Assembly: GCF_003403295.1 (NCBI RefSeq)
Contig: NZ_QUWV01000014.1
Span: 41,873 to 105,872, forward strand
Direction of reading: 5' to 3'
DNA length: 64,000 nt
Origin: Komagataeibacter melaceti
GTDB lineage: Bacteria; Pseudomonadota; Alphaproteobacteria; Acetobacterales; Acetobacteraceae
Below the pieces are notes generated by a model that did not search any database, was not told where the DNA came from, and saw nothing but the letters and a program-made list of their open reading frames with translations. The position numbers were made by a program, and so were the translations under genes. Below, piece by piece: positions 8,551 to 17,235 of the stretch. The first letter of the stretch is position 1. Each line of letters starts with the position of its first letter.

Positions 8551-10689
8551 ATGGAATCTATGAGCAATCCTGTCTATGAGCTGAAGGTTTATAGCCCCTT
8601 CCTTTTAATCGGTGCATTTATTGTCTGTATAATGGGCGCGTGGGTTACCATGCGCCTCGTCACCCGTATTTCCGAAACACGCGGCGGGCAGCGCATCGGC
8701 TGGTACCTGATGGCAGCCGTGGCGGGCTCCACCTTTGTCTGGTGTACGCATTTCGCCAGCATGCTGGCCTATCATTCCGGCGCCGGGGGGCATCTGGCCC
8801 CGATCAGGACGGCCCTGTCGCTGCTGGTCATCTTTGTGGCCATACCCTGCGCGGTGGGGGCGGCCATCAGGCTGCGCGGATGGGGCGGCTGCCTGACCGG
8901 GGGCACGATCCTGGGCCTTGGCATCGCGGGGATGCATTATACCGGCATGGCGGCCTACCGGCTGGATGCGCCGGTGGTGTGGAACACGCCGCTCATGGCG
9001 CTGTCCATCGGGATCGGGATCGGGCTGTCCACGGTTGCGCTAAGGCTGGCGCTACAGCCCGCCGGTCTGCGGCGTGAGATTGAAATGACGCTGGCCATGG
9101 CGGGCGCCGTGGCCGGACTGCATTTTACCGGCATGGCGGCCATGCATGTGATCATGCGGGCGCATATGGGCGCGATGCACGACAACCAGCAGTTCCAGAT
9201 GATCGGATTCGCGGTGCTGGGCGGTTCGCTGCTGACCATCATCACCGGCATCGCCAGCTATGTCATTGATGGCAGCCTGCGCCGGGAATCGTATGGCGAA
9301 CTGCATCGCATGGCGATGTCCGACGCGCTGACGGGCCTGCCCAACCGCATAAGCTTCAACGAACGACTGGCCGAGGAAGTGGCGCGGTCTGACCAGCGCG
9401 ACCGGCCCTTTGCCATGATCGGCATCGATCTGAACAAGTTCAAGGAAATCAATGACACCCGGGGCCACGCCGCGGGTGATACGGTACTGGTGACCCTGGC
9501 GAAACGGTTCTGCGCCCTGCTGGGGGAAGGGGAATTTGTTGCCCGTCTGGGCGGTGATGAATTCGTAGCACTTCACCGCATGGTGGATGACAGGGAACTG
9601 CATGGTTTCGTGAAGCGTATCCAGCAGGCGCTCAACCAGCCCATCCAGATTGATGACTACATGGTCACAAGCGGCGGCAGCATTGGCGTGGCGGTCTATC
9701 CCATTGACGCCAGCGATGGCGAGACCCTGATTTCACGCGCTGACATGGCGATGTACCGCGCCAAGAGCGACCTGCATCAGAATGTCTGGTTCTATGAAAG
9801 CTCACTCGACCAGAACGTACGTGAACGCCGTGCGCTGTGTGAGGACCTGAAGCAGGCCATGGCGAAGCAGCAGCTTTCGCTACACTATCAGGTGCAGACC
9901 GTGGTTGCGACAGGCGAGGTCTCGGGCTACGAGGCGCTTCTGCGGTGGAACCACCCCACGCGCGGTTCCGTGCCGCCGCTGGAAATCCTTGAACTGGCGG
10001 ATGAAAGCGGCCTGATCATTCAGCTTGGCGAATGGGTGCTGGAGCATGCCTGTCAGGCCGCTGCGGGGTGGGAGGGAAATATCTGCGTCGCGGTCAACAT
10101 GTCGGCCTCGCAGTTCCTTGAACCCCGCTTTGTCGAGACCGTGCGCGGGGTCCTGGAGCGTACGGGCCTGCCAGCCAGCCGCCTTGTGATTGAAATTACG
10201 GAAGGCACCGTGCAGCGCGACCGGACCCGTGCGCTGCTCATGGCGCAGAAGCTGCATGCGCTCGGGGTCCGTTTTGCGCTGGACCAGTTTGGCGGGGAGA
10301 ATTCCGTCCTGGCCGCGCTGTGTGATTTCCCCTTTGACAAGATCAAGCTCGACCGCCTGGTCATGCAGCAGGTCACGACCGACCCCCGCGTGGCGGAGCT
10401 GGTCCGTGCTGTCACGATTGCCGGTCACGCCCTGCACATATCGGTTCTGGTGCAGGGGATCGAGACGGGTGACCAGCTCGCCCTTGTTTATTCCGAGGGG
10501 TGTGACGAAGGGCAGGGTTACCTGCTTGGCGCTCCCGGCCAGACCATTACAGGTGCGGCAGTCCGCCATGTAGGCGGGGGACAGACCCCACGCCTGCAGC
10601 AGGCCGGACAGAAAAGCCGCCGATTTCATTCTTCTCCTTATTTTGTCCCGCGATTTGAGAGCTCTGGAATCCGTTATGAAACAGTATGA
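8551..10689 (+). CDS. MHYT-GGDEF-EAL membrane protein (EAL degenerate)
   Basis: 712 aa. The N-terminal MHYT sensor (residues about 15-240) has seven hydrophobic segments and the three repeats CTHFASM (65-71), GMHYTGM (127-133) and LHFTGM (190-195), proposed in this family to bind metal and sense a diatomic gas. The GGDEF domain is intact (LGGDEF, 333-338) but has no RxxD inhibitory site. The EAL domain keeps E461-A-L and N516, but the DD of the DDFGTGYSSL loop is DQ (D578-Q579, loop LDQFGGENSVL) and AEGVET is VQGIET (Q635). It is therefore probably a diguanylate cyclase with a dead or regulatory EAL. The ATG at 8560 is an alternative start. Overlaps the next gene by 14 bp. Confidence 0.9.
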   Translation: MESMSNPVYELKVYSPFLLIGAFIVCIMGAWVTMRLVTRISETRGGQRIGWYLMAAVAGSTFVWCTHFASMLAYHSGAGGHLAPIRTALSLLVIFVAIPCAVGAAIRLRGWGGCLTGGTILGLGIAGMHYTGMAAYRLDAPVVWNTPLMALSIGIGIGLSTVALRLALQPAGLRREIEMTLAMAGAVAGLHFTGMAAMHVIMRAHMGAMHDNQQFQMIGFAVLGGSLLTIITGIASYVIDGSLRRESYGELHRMAMSDALTGLPNRISFNERLAEEVARSDQRDRPFAMIGIDLNKFKEINDTRGHAAGDTVLVTLAKRFCALLGEGEFVARLGGDEFVALHRMVDDRELHGFVKRIQQALNQPIQIDDYMVTSGGSIGVAVYPIDASDGETLISRADMAMYRAKSDLHQNVWFYESSLDQNVRERRALCEDLKQAMAKQQLSLHYQVQTVVATGEVSGYEALLRWNHPTRGSVPPLEILELADESGLIIQLGEWVLEHACQAAAGWEGNICVAVNMSASQFLEPRFVETVRGVLERTGLPASRLVIEITEGTVQRDRTRALLMAQKLHALGVRFALDQFGGENSVLAALCDFPFDKIKLDRLVMQQVTTDPRVAELVRAVTIAGHALHISVLVQGIETGDQLALVYSEGCDEGQGYLLGAPGQTITGAAVRHVGGGQTPRLQQAGQKSRRFHSSPYFVPRFESSGIRYETV

Positions 10690-12934
10690 GGACGCGACCA
10701 CTCCGCCCGGAATGGACGGAAAAACGGATACCAGACTGGCGGACCGGGCTACGGGAATGACGGCGGATGTCAGCCTTGAACTGCTGGAGCAGGCCACGGA
10801 CGGCATCGTGATCATCAATGAACGTAACGAGGTGATCTTCTTCAACCCGGCGGCGGAAAAGCTGTGGGGCTTTGCCGAAAGCGAGGTGCTGGGACAGAAT
10901 GTGAGCCGCCTCGTCCCCTCGGTCTATCGCCCCGACCATGACAGCTACATCGACCGGAACCGTGAGAGCGGCATGGACCGGATTGTCGGCACATCGCGCG
11001 AGGTCACGTTCGAGAACAAGGCCGGCGACTACATTTCAGGCGAGATGTCGATCTCGACCGCCGTGCTGGGGCCGGAAAAGAAACGCTACTACATGGCCAT
11101 CATGAAGGGCGTGACCGAGGAGAGCCACCGCCGCAAGCTGCATGACCTGCAGAACACGGTGTTCGAGGCCATCTCGAACGACATGATGATCCCCGATGTG
11201 GCCGACCTGATCTGCCGGGAGGTGGAAAGCTTCGTGCCCAACACGGTGGCTGTCCTTATCCTGCTGGGGGACAACAACCGACTGCATATCCTGTCGGGTC
11301 CGGGCCTGCCGCGCCATTACGCCACGGCGCTGGAAAATGTGGAACTGAGCGAGGAAGACCTTGCCACCATCGCCCGTGATCCGCAGGCGGTCGGGCGCAT
11401 CGTGTGGGACAGCTACAGCTCGCTTGGCATCTCGCTGGGGCTGCACAACTGCTGGGCTTCGGCCATCAAGTCACGCAATGGCCGGATTTCGGGCATTTTC
11501 GCCCTCTATTCACGCAATCAGTACAAGCTGAGCGACTGGCCGCAGAAGATCGTGACCGGCTCCGTCTCGTTCTGTGGCGTGGTGATCGAGAATTACGAGG
11601 CACAGCAGCATATCTCCCAGCTTGCGAACTATGATTCGCTGACCGGGCTGCTCAACCGCTCCGCCATTCACAAGGTCATCAGGTCGATGATCGACCTGCC
11701 GGGGGACAATAATTTCGCGATCTTCATGGTCGATATCGACCGTTTCCGCGATATCAATGACACGCTGGGCCACATGAATGGCGATGCCTTCCTCAAGGCC
11801 ATTGCCCACAGGCTCAAGACCCTGTCGCGCACCAACTATATCATCAGCCGGTCGGGGGGAGATGAGTTCGTCATCGTGCTGCCCGACACGAATGAGGCGC
11901 GGGCCGTGATCTTTGCTGACCGGCTGATCAAGGGCATGCAGGAGCCGGTCGAGATTGCGGGCAACCTGCTGGTCGTATCACTGGGTATCGGGATCAGCAT
12001 TTTCCCTGAAAACGGCCCCGATGGGCAGTCCCTGCTCAGCCATGCCGAAAGCGCCATGCGCCGGTGCAAGAAGGAAGGGCGCGGGGGATACTGCGTGTCC
12101 AGCACGGCGGATAACCGCGCGGCGGAAGACCGGCTCCTGCTGGGGTCCGCGCTGCGTGATTCGCTGGCCCGTGGCCTTTTGAACCTGCACTACCAGCCCC
12201 AGATCGATATCCGCACCGGCAAGCTGTACGGGGCGGAGGCACTGTCGCGGTGGAACCACCCCACGCTGGGCAACATCTACCCCTCACGCTTCATCGCGGT
12301 GGCGGAGGATACCGGGCAGATCGAGACCATCGGCGCGTGGTCGCTGGAGGAAGCGGTCAGCCAGGTCGTGCGTTGGGACAAGGAAGGGCTGCATGTGCCC
12401 GCCGTGTCGGTCAACCTGTCGGCGGTGCATTTCTGCAACCGGGACCTGCCGCTGCTGATCGAACGTATCCTCAAGGAACATGGCGTGGCCCCCAGGCGGC
12501 TGACCGTTGAGATAACGGAAAGCGTCATGATGGGGGAGAACGAGGAAACGATGCGGGGGCTGTCCGCGATCCGTGCCCTTGGTGTCGGGCTGTCGATGGA
12601 TGATTTCGGCACGGGGTATTCGTCCCTGTCCCGTCTTACGCGCCTGCCGCTGACCGAAATCAAGATCGACCGCACGTTCATCATGAACCTTGAGCAGGAT
12701 GCCAATGCGCAGGCGGTCACCACCGCGGTCATCGGCATTGGCAACCGGCTGAACATGACGGTCGTGACCGAAGGGGTCGAGACGGAGGCGCAGCTCAAGC
12801 TGCTGCAGGGCCTGAACTGTGACGTGGCGCAGGGCTACCTGTTCGCGCGGCCCATGACACCGGATGACGTGCTGGCCTGGTCGCGTGAGCCGCATCCATG
12901 GCGGCCGGACCCGCTGCCTGCACCCCAGCCGTAA
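10676..12934 (+). CDS. Heme-PAS/GAF/GGDEF/EAL c-di-GMP phosphodiesterase (PdeA1-like)
   Basis: 752 aa, resembling from memory G. xylinus PdeA1, the oxygen-sensing phosphodiesterase controlling cellulose synthesis, and E. coli DosP. The PAS domain (about 35-145) aligns without gaps to DosP: proximal heme His is H88 (RPDHDSY) and the distal oxygen-binding Arg is R108 (GTSREV), while the DosP distal Met is T106. A GAF-like region (about 165-310) follows, then GGDEF (394-398, no I-site) and a complete EAL domain (EAL 521-523, E612, DDFGTGYSSL from 642, TEGVET 698-703). Predicted to hydrolyse c-di-GMP in response to oxygen. The ATG at 10676 (GGA upstream) is preferred over a TTG at 10643. Coupled to the MHYT gene. 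Confidence 0.92.
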   Translation: MKQYEDATTPPGMDGKTDTRLADRATGMTADVSLELLEQATDGIVIINERNEVIFFNPAAEKLWGFAESEVLGQNVSRLVPSVYRPDHDSYIDRNRESGMDRIVGTSREVTFENKAGDYISGEMSISTAVLGPEKKRYYMAIMKGVTEESHRRKLHDLQNTVFEAISNDMMIPDVADLICREVESFVPNTVAVLILLGDNNRLHILSGPGLPRHYATALENVELSEEDLATIARDPQAVGRIVWDSYSSLGISLGLHNCWASAIKSRNGRISGIFALYSRNQYKLSDWPQKIVTGSVSFCGVVIENYEAQQHISQLANYDSLTGLLNRSAIHKVIRSMIDLPGDNNFAIFMVDIDRFRDINDTLGHMNGDAFLKAIAHRLKTLSRTNYIISRSGGDEFVIVLPDTNEARAVIFADRLIKGMQEPVEIAGNLLVVSLGIGISIFPENGPDGQSLLSHAESAMRRCKKEGRGGYCVSSTADNRAAEDRLLLGSALRDSLARGLLNLHYQPQIDIRTGKLYGAEALSRWNHPTLGNIYPSRFIAVAEDTGQIETIGAWSLEEAVSQVVRWDKEGLHVPAVSVNLSAVHFCNRDLPLLIERILKEHGVAPRRLTVEITESVMMGENEETMRGLSAIRALGVGLSMDDFGTGYSSLSRLTRLPLTEIKIDRTFIMNLEQDANAQAVTTAVIGIGNRLNMTVVTEGVETEAQLKLLQGLNCDVAQGYLFARPMTPDDVLAWSREPHPWRPDPLPAPQP

Positions 12935-12965
12935 GAAATTGCCCTGACATAACAGGTTGATAGGT

Positions 12966-13033
12966 AATAAAAGTTTTCAGATATCGCCTTTTTTCCAACA
13001 AGGCGATGTTCTTTAAGGCTTTTCGGGAAAAGC
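12966..13033. repeat. REP-like element, copy A
   Basis: Begins AATAAAAGTTTT (12966-12977), followed by hairpin ATCGCCTT / AAGGCGAT (12983-12990 with 13000-13007) and a second stem GCTTTTC / GAAAAGC (13018-13033). Lies 31 bp after the phosphodiesterase stop. Shares its first 12 nt and overall plan with copy B downstream of the next gene, with compensatory changes in the stem. Confidence 0.6.
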
Positions 13034-13202
13034 TTCTCCAGAAACTTCTTCATGATTTCCAGCCGGGGCGGTTTGCATGGCAGGGCGCGCATGTCCTACA
13101 TCGGGGGAAAGACGTGTGGGCACTGCTTGGCCCGGCACGATGTTTCCTGCCCCAGCTTCCGTTCGGTAACGGTTGGCGGGCACATGGCCACAGGATAGTC
13201 CC

Positions 13203-14549
13203 ATGACCTTACCCGTTTTTGATCTTTGTCTGAAAAATGGCAGTGTCGTCCTGCCAGATGCCACGGTCGTGACCGATGTGTATGTGCGCGACGGCCGTAT
13301 TGCCCGACTTGGCGGGCAGGGCGATGCCGGCAGGGTCATTGACTGTACGGGCCTGACCATCCTGCCCGGCGTGATTGATACGCAGGTCCATTTCCGTGAG
13401 CCGGGCCTGACCGGGGCGGAGGATCTGGCCACCGGCAGCATGGCTGCCGTGATGGGCGGCGTGACCGCCGTGTTCGAGATGCCCAACACCCGCCCCGCCA
13501 CCGACTGCCCGGAAGCGGTGCTGGACAAGCTTGAGCGCGCACGTGGGCGCATGTGGTGTGACCATGCCTTCTACGTTGGCGCGACCACCGACAATGCGGA
13601 CCGCTGTGGTGAGCTGGAAATGCTGCCGGGTACGGCAGGCATCAAGATTTTCATGGGTTCATCCACCGGCAACCTGCTGGTGTCGGATGACCGGGTGCTG
13701 GAACGTGTGCTGCGCTCCGGCCGCCGCCGCGTCGCCATCCATGCTGAGGATGAAACCCGTCTGCAGGAGCGCCTGTCCGAGCGGCAGGCGGGCGATCCGT
13801 CCTCCCACCCCGTATGGCGCGATGAGGAGACGGCCCTGCGCGCCACGCAGCGCATCGTGCATCTGGCGCGGCGCACGGGGCGGCGTATCCATGTCCTGCA
13901 TGTCACCACGCCCGCAGAGCTGGAATTCCTTTCGGCGCATAAGGACATCGCCAGTTGCGAGGTCACGCCCCAGCACCTGACCCTGGCGGGGGAAGACGCC
14001 TATGCCGAACTTGGCACACTGGCGCAGATGAACCCGCCCATCCGTGGCCGCGAATGGCGTGACGGGCTGTGGTACTGGATGGACCAGCGCGTGCCCGACA
14101 TCATCGGCTCCGACCATGCGCCGCATACGCTGGAAGCCAAGCAGCGTGCCTATCCCGATTCGCCTTCCGGTATGCCGGGCGTGCAGACGCTGCTGCCGCT
14201 GATGCTCGATCACGTGGCCCATGGGCGGCTGTCACTACGCCGGGTGGTGGACATGACCTCCACCGGGCCGCAGCGCCTGTTCGGACTCGTGGGCAAGGGG
14301 CGTATTGCGGTGGGGTTTGATGCCGATTTCTCGGTCGTGGACCTTGGTGCCCGCTGGACGGTCCAGCAGGACTGGCTGGCCTCGAAATGCGGGTGGTCGC
14401 CTTTTGTCGGGCGTGAACTGACGGGTCGCCCGATTGGTACGGTCATTCGGGGTAATGTCGTGATGTGGGAAAATGAACTGGCGCCCACCGCACAGGGTGA
14501 ACCCCTGCGCTTTGAGGCAACGGACCGCCCGCAGGGTTCTGAAGCCTAA
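13203..14549 (+). CDS. pyrC: Dihydroorotase family protein (class I, QxH variant)
   Basis: 448-aa cyclic amidohydrolase of the dihydroorotase/hydantoinase superfamily, expected to convert carbamoyl-aspartate to dihydroorotate in pyrimidine synthesis. Visible motifs: LPGVIDTQVHFREPGLTGAEDL (residues about 48-70), MPNTRPAT, GIKIFMGSSTGNL (carboxy-lysine region), HVLHVTTP and GSDHAPHT. The first metal His of the usual DxHVHxR motif is Gln here (DTQVHFR), a variant known to me in many alphaproteobacterial sequences annotated as dihydroorotase. The ATG at 13203 follows AGGA. Monocistronic, flanked by two REP-like elements. Confidence 0.87.
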   Translation: MTLPVFDLCLKNGSVVLPDATVVTDVYVRDGRIARLGGQGDAGRVIDCTGLTILPGVIDTQVHFREPGLTGAEDLATGSMAAVMGGVTAVFEMPNTRPATDCPEAVLDKLERARGRMWCDHAFYVGATTDNADRCGELEMLPGTAGIKIFMGSSTGNLLVSDDRVLERVLRSGRRRVAIHAEDETRLQERLSERQAGDPSSHPVWRDEETALRATQRIVHLARRTGRRIHVLHVTTPAELEFLSAHKDIASCEVTPQHLTLAGEDAYAELGTLAQMNPPIRGREWRDGLWYWMDQRVPDIIGSDHAPHTLEAKQRAYPDSPSGMPGVQTLLPLMLDHVAHGRLSLRRVVDMTSTGPQRLFGLVGKGRIAVGFDADFSVVDLGARWTVQQDWLASKCGWSPFVGRELTGRPIGTVIRGNVVMWENELAPTAQGEPLRFEATDRPQGSEA

Positions 14550-14550
14550 A

Positions 14551-14620
14551 AATAAAAGTTTTTGGGTGCCGCCTTTTTTCAAAAAGGCGGCGTTACCCCA
14601 ATCTTTTTGAAGTTTTGGGG
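14551..14620. repeat. REP-like element, copy B
   Basis: Begins AATAAAAGTTTT (14551-14562), then a long hairpin GCCGCCTTTTT / AAAAAGGCGGC (14568-14578 with 14581-14591) and a second stem CCCCAA / TTGGGG (14596-14601 with 14615-14620). Starts one base after the pyrC stop and may double as its terminator. Counterpart of copy A at 12966. Confidence 0.62.
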
Positions 14621-14833
14621 AGGCCACCGGCCCGGCTGCAAAGCCGGGTCTGGCAGGCAAAAGCGGCATGATGGATCATTGCCGCAGCAGGTCGGAATAT
14701 GGGCCTGCGTCGCGTGCCCTCTATTCCCACGATGGCGAAAATCACCGGAATTCCGGGAAAGTGGATGCGAACAGAAAACCACCCCGATGTATCAGGTGAA
14801 ATTCCAGCACATATTCATTTTTAAGGGAATGAA

Positions 14834-14909
14834 TGGTGCCCAAGGGCGGGATCGAACCACCGACACTGCGATTTTCAGTCGCATGCTCTACCAACTGAGC
14901 TACTTGGGC
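14834..14909 (-). tRNA. tRNA-Phe (GAA)
   Basis: 76-nt cloverleaf on the minus strand. Acceptor arm GCCCAAG / CTTGGGC with encoded ACCA end, D arm GCTCAGTTGGTAGAGC, anticodon loop CTGAAAA reading GAA, and T arm GGTTCGATCC. Directly downstream of yacG, its usual place in the alphaproteobacterial infA-maf-RNase-yacG cluster. Confidence 0.97.
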
Positions 14910-14968
14910 ACCGGGCCGTTGTCCGGCGCATCACGGTGGTCTGTGCCTCCGTGACGGTGGACAAGCGT

Positions 14969-15175
14969 TTAACCTACCTCATCGTCGGGATCAACCCGTC
15001 TTGTGTATTTTTCATCCGCGTCGGGTGCGATCTCTGTCGATGGCACGCGGTACTGCCCCGAAAACCAGCGACCAAGATCAACATCGGCGCAGCGGCGTGA
15101 GCAGAATGGCCGGTAGCGGGCCTGCGCGGGCTGGCCGCAGATGGGGCAGGGCGGCAGGGTGGATGGTTCAGTCAT
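14969..15175 (-). CDS. yacG: DNA gyrase inhibitor YacG
   Basis: 68-aa zinc-ribbon protein. The four Cys ligands are CPIC and CSRRC (C-x2-C-x15-C-x3-C), followed by the family's DLGRWFSGQYRVP segment. YacG binds GyrB and inhibits gyrase. The start at 15175 overlaps the RNase stop by 8 bp (ATGACTGA), implying coupling; a longer frame from 15193 is less likely. Last protein gene before tRNA-Phe in the conserved cluster. Confidence 0.92.
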   Translation of the reverse strand: MTEPSTLPPCPICGQPAQARYRPFCSRRCADVDLGRWFSGQYRVPSTEIAPDADEKYTRRVDPDDEVG

Positions 15176-16286
15176 GGTCAAATCTCCAGCCATTGGCGGG
15201 CAGGGTCTGATCCGGGACAGGCTGGAGCATGCGGCCGGTCAGGCGCATGAAATCCTCCATCCAGGCGGGATGGTCCTGCAGGATCTGCATGATACCATAT
15301 CCACATTCCAGCCTGACAGGCCGACCATTGGGCGGCATGCCCCGGTCTGCCTGCATCCGCACCCGCAGTGCGCGCAGCAGGCGGCCCGCGCGGGAGTTCA
15401 GCAGTTCATGCAGTGGCGGATGCACGCGCGGCCGCACGATCTCGGCCAGCCCCAGCGCCGTAAAGCCCAGAAAGCGCGGGCGCAGCGGGTCAAGCGCCAG
15501 TGCGGCCCCGATCGTCTCCCCGAGCGCCCTGCGCTTGCGGATGGCCAGACCCGCTACATCCACGATAATCGCGCCAGACAGGTTGCGCAGCCGCAACTGG
15601 TGCAGCAGGTCGGGCAGGGCATCACGGTTGGCGGCGAACTGGGCGGTCTGCTTGGGGCGCCTGTCCGCGCTGGCTGCCCCGCCATCCATGTCAATCGCCA
15701 CCAGCGCCGGGGTGGGGGTGATGCTGGCCGACATGCCGCCGGGCAGGGCCACGACGGGGTCTTCCAGCGCATCGGCCTGCGCGCGCAATTCACTGTCAAA
15801 GGCAGAGTTGACGCGCGTAAGCCGGGGGTGGAAGGCAGCAGGGATCAGGGTTGCGATATTTGCGTCATCAATCACGATGGGCGCATCGGGATACTGCCGG
15901 GCAAGGCGTTCCAGCGGTGTCGGGCCACGCCGCAGCAGTTGTGGCTCAGCCCCGCCGGGCAGGTTGGAGGGCAGGTTGCGCGCGCCCAGCCGCACGCCCT
16001 TGCCGCCCTGCGCGCTGCGGGTAACGGTCACAAGGACGCTCTGCCCCTGTGTCAGCGGGCCAAGCCCCTCGGAATCAGGCAGGAAGCCCGCCTGTTCCTG
16101 TCCGGGCAGGGTGATGAAGGTACCGCCAAGGGCGGGCACGTGGGCGCTGACGGGCGCGCGATAGATGTCACCCACCCCGTCGGCCATGTCAGGCCGCCAC
16201 AGGGTGAAATCCAGCAGTTGCCCGTTGCCGGTTACGGCAAGGCGGATTTCCCCCGGCCCGCTGCTGGCGCAGATGCGCGTGTTCAA
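15168..16286 (-). CDS. Ribonuclease E/G family protein (short form)
   Basis: 372 aa from a TTG start at 16286 that overlaps the maf stop (TTGA), with AGAAGGGG upstream. No ATG lies in frame nearby. The S1-like N-terminal part gives GDIYRAPVSAHVPALGGTFITLPGQEQAGFL, and the catalytic half carries LVAIDMDGG, AIIVDVAGLAIRK and LGFTALGLAEIVRPR, corresponding to the RNase E/G DNase I-like fold (family pattern ID-N-G...GGxIVIDFxxM...T.LGLxExTR). Several residues differ from E. coli RNase G. Shorter than RNase G (about 490 aa) and lacks the E-type scaffold tail. This form is typical of the alphaproteobacterial infA-maf-yacG locus. Confidence 0.82.
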   Translation of the reverse strand: MNTRICASSGPGEIRLAVTGNGQLLDFTLWRPDMADGVGDIYRAPVSAHVPALGGTFITLPGQEQAGFLPDSEGLGPLTQGQSVLVTVTRSAQGGKGVRLGARNLPSNLPGGAEPQLLRRGPTPLERLARQYPDAPIVIDDANIATLIPAAFHPRLTRVNSAFDSELRAQADALEDPVVALPGGMSASITPTPALVAIDMDGGAASADRRPKQTAQFAANRDALPDLLHQLRLRNLSGAIIVDVAGLAIRKRRALGETIGAALALDPLRPRFLGFTALGLAEIVRPRVHPPLHELLNSRAGRLLRALRVRMQADRGMPPNGRPVRLECGYGIMQILQDHPAWMEDFMRLTGRMLQPVPDQTLPANGWRFDHD

Positions 16287-16921
16287 CGGAGCCAGTTCCC
16301 CTTCTGCCCGCGCAGCATCTGCGCCGTCTCGAACAGGGGCAGGCCCACGATGCCGGTGTAGCTGCCCGACAGGAACCGCACGAATGCCGCCGCGTGCCCC
16401 TGTATGGCGTAACCGCCCGCCTTGCCGTTCCAGTCTCCGGCGGCAAGAAGTGCCTCGATCTGTGCGGGGGTCAGGCGGGAAAACGTCACCGTGCTGGTAA
16501 CAAGCCGGTTGCCCGCACGTCCCTCGCGCCATGCGGCGGTGGGGCGGATGGACACGGCCGTATGGACGCTGTGGCGGCGGCCGGACAGCAGGTTGAGGCA
16601 GGTGCGCGCGGTCTGCGCGTCCTCGGCCTTGGGCAGGATGCGCCGCCCGAGTGCGACAACCGTGTCGGCAGCGATGACGAGTGCCGGAATATCGAGTGCG
16701 GCCGCCACATGGTCCGCCTTTTCAGCGGCCAGCCGCTGGGCATAGGGGCGGGGCAGTTCGTCGCGGCGGGGTGTCTCGTCAATATCGGCGGGATATATGC
16801 GGTCCGGGACGATCCCGATCTGGCGCAGGAGTTCCTGCCGCCGGGGGGAGGCCGAGGCAAGGACCATCCGCGCGCCCGCATCCACCCCCGCCGGGGTGGG
16901 GGCTTCGGTCATGACCGACAA
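16283..16921 (-). CDS. maf: Maf-type nucleoside triphosphate pyrophosphatase
   Basis: 212-aa Maf/YhdE-family housecleaning pyrophosphatase that hydrolyses non-canonical or pyrimidine NTPs to NMP and PPi. Signature LASASPRRQELLRQIG (about residues 21-36), then DIDETPRRDE, AADTVVALGRRILPK (DTVV with catalytic Asp) and NGKAGGYAIQGHAAAFV. The 4-base overlap with the downstream RNase start implies coupling. The gap to infA is only 8 bp. Confidence 0.94.
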   Translation of the reverse strand: MSVMTEAPTPAGVDAGARMVLASASPRRQELLRQIGIVPDRIYPADIDETPRRDELPRPYAQRLAAEKADHVAAALDIPALVIAADTVVALGRRILPKAEDAQTARTCLNLLSGRRHSVHTAVSIRPTAAWREGRAGNRLVTSTVTFSRLTPAQIEALLAAGDWNGKAGGYAIQGHAAAFVRFLSGSYTGIVGLPLFETAQMLRGQKGNWLR

Positions 16922-16929
16922 TGCGCGGC

Positions 16930-17148
16930 TTACTTGAAGCGGAAGGTGATGCGACCCTTTGTCAGGTCATAGGGCGTCATTTCCACATTCACGCGGTCCC
17001 CCGCGAGGACACGGATGCGGTTCTTGCGCATCTTGCCGCTGGTATGCGCCAGGATGGTATGCTCATTATCCAGCGTGACGCGGAACATGGCGTTGGGCAG
17101 CAGCTCGGTTACCGTGCCGCTGAATTCAATCATGTCTTCTTTAGACAT
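16930..17148 (-). CDS. infA: Translation initiation factor IF-1
   Basis: 72-aa S1/OB-fold initiation factor that occupies the ribosomal A site with IF-2 and IF-3. Starts MSKEDMIEF; the rest is near-identical to alphaproteobacterial IF-1 ([34 protein letters not shown]). An in-frame ATG at 17160 would add four residues, but 17148 matches family length. Heads the infA-maf-RNase-yacG-tRNA-Phe series. Confidence 0.97.
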   Translation of the reverse strand: MSKEDMIEFSGTVTELLPNAMFRVTLDNEHTILAHTSGKMRKNRIRVLAGDRVNVEMTPYDLTKGRITFRFK

Positions 17149-17235
17149 CGTGTCCTTCAATCATTGGAGTTGCCGTTTTGCTGCGGGCCCGCAGCGCAGT
17201 ACGGTTGGTTTATGTGGGGGTGCGGGCGGCGCGGG

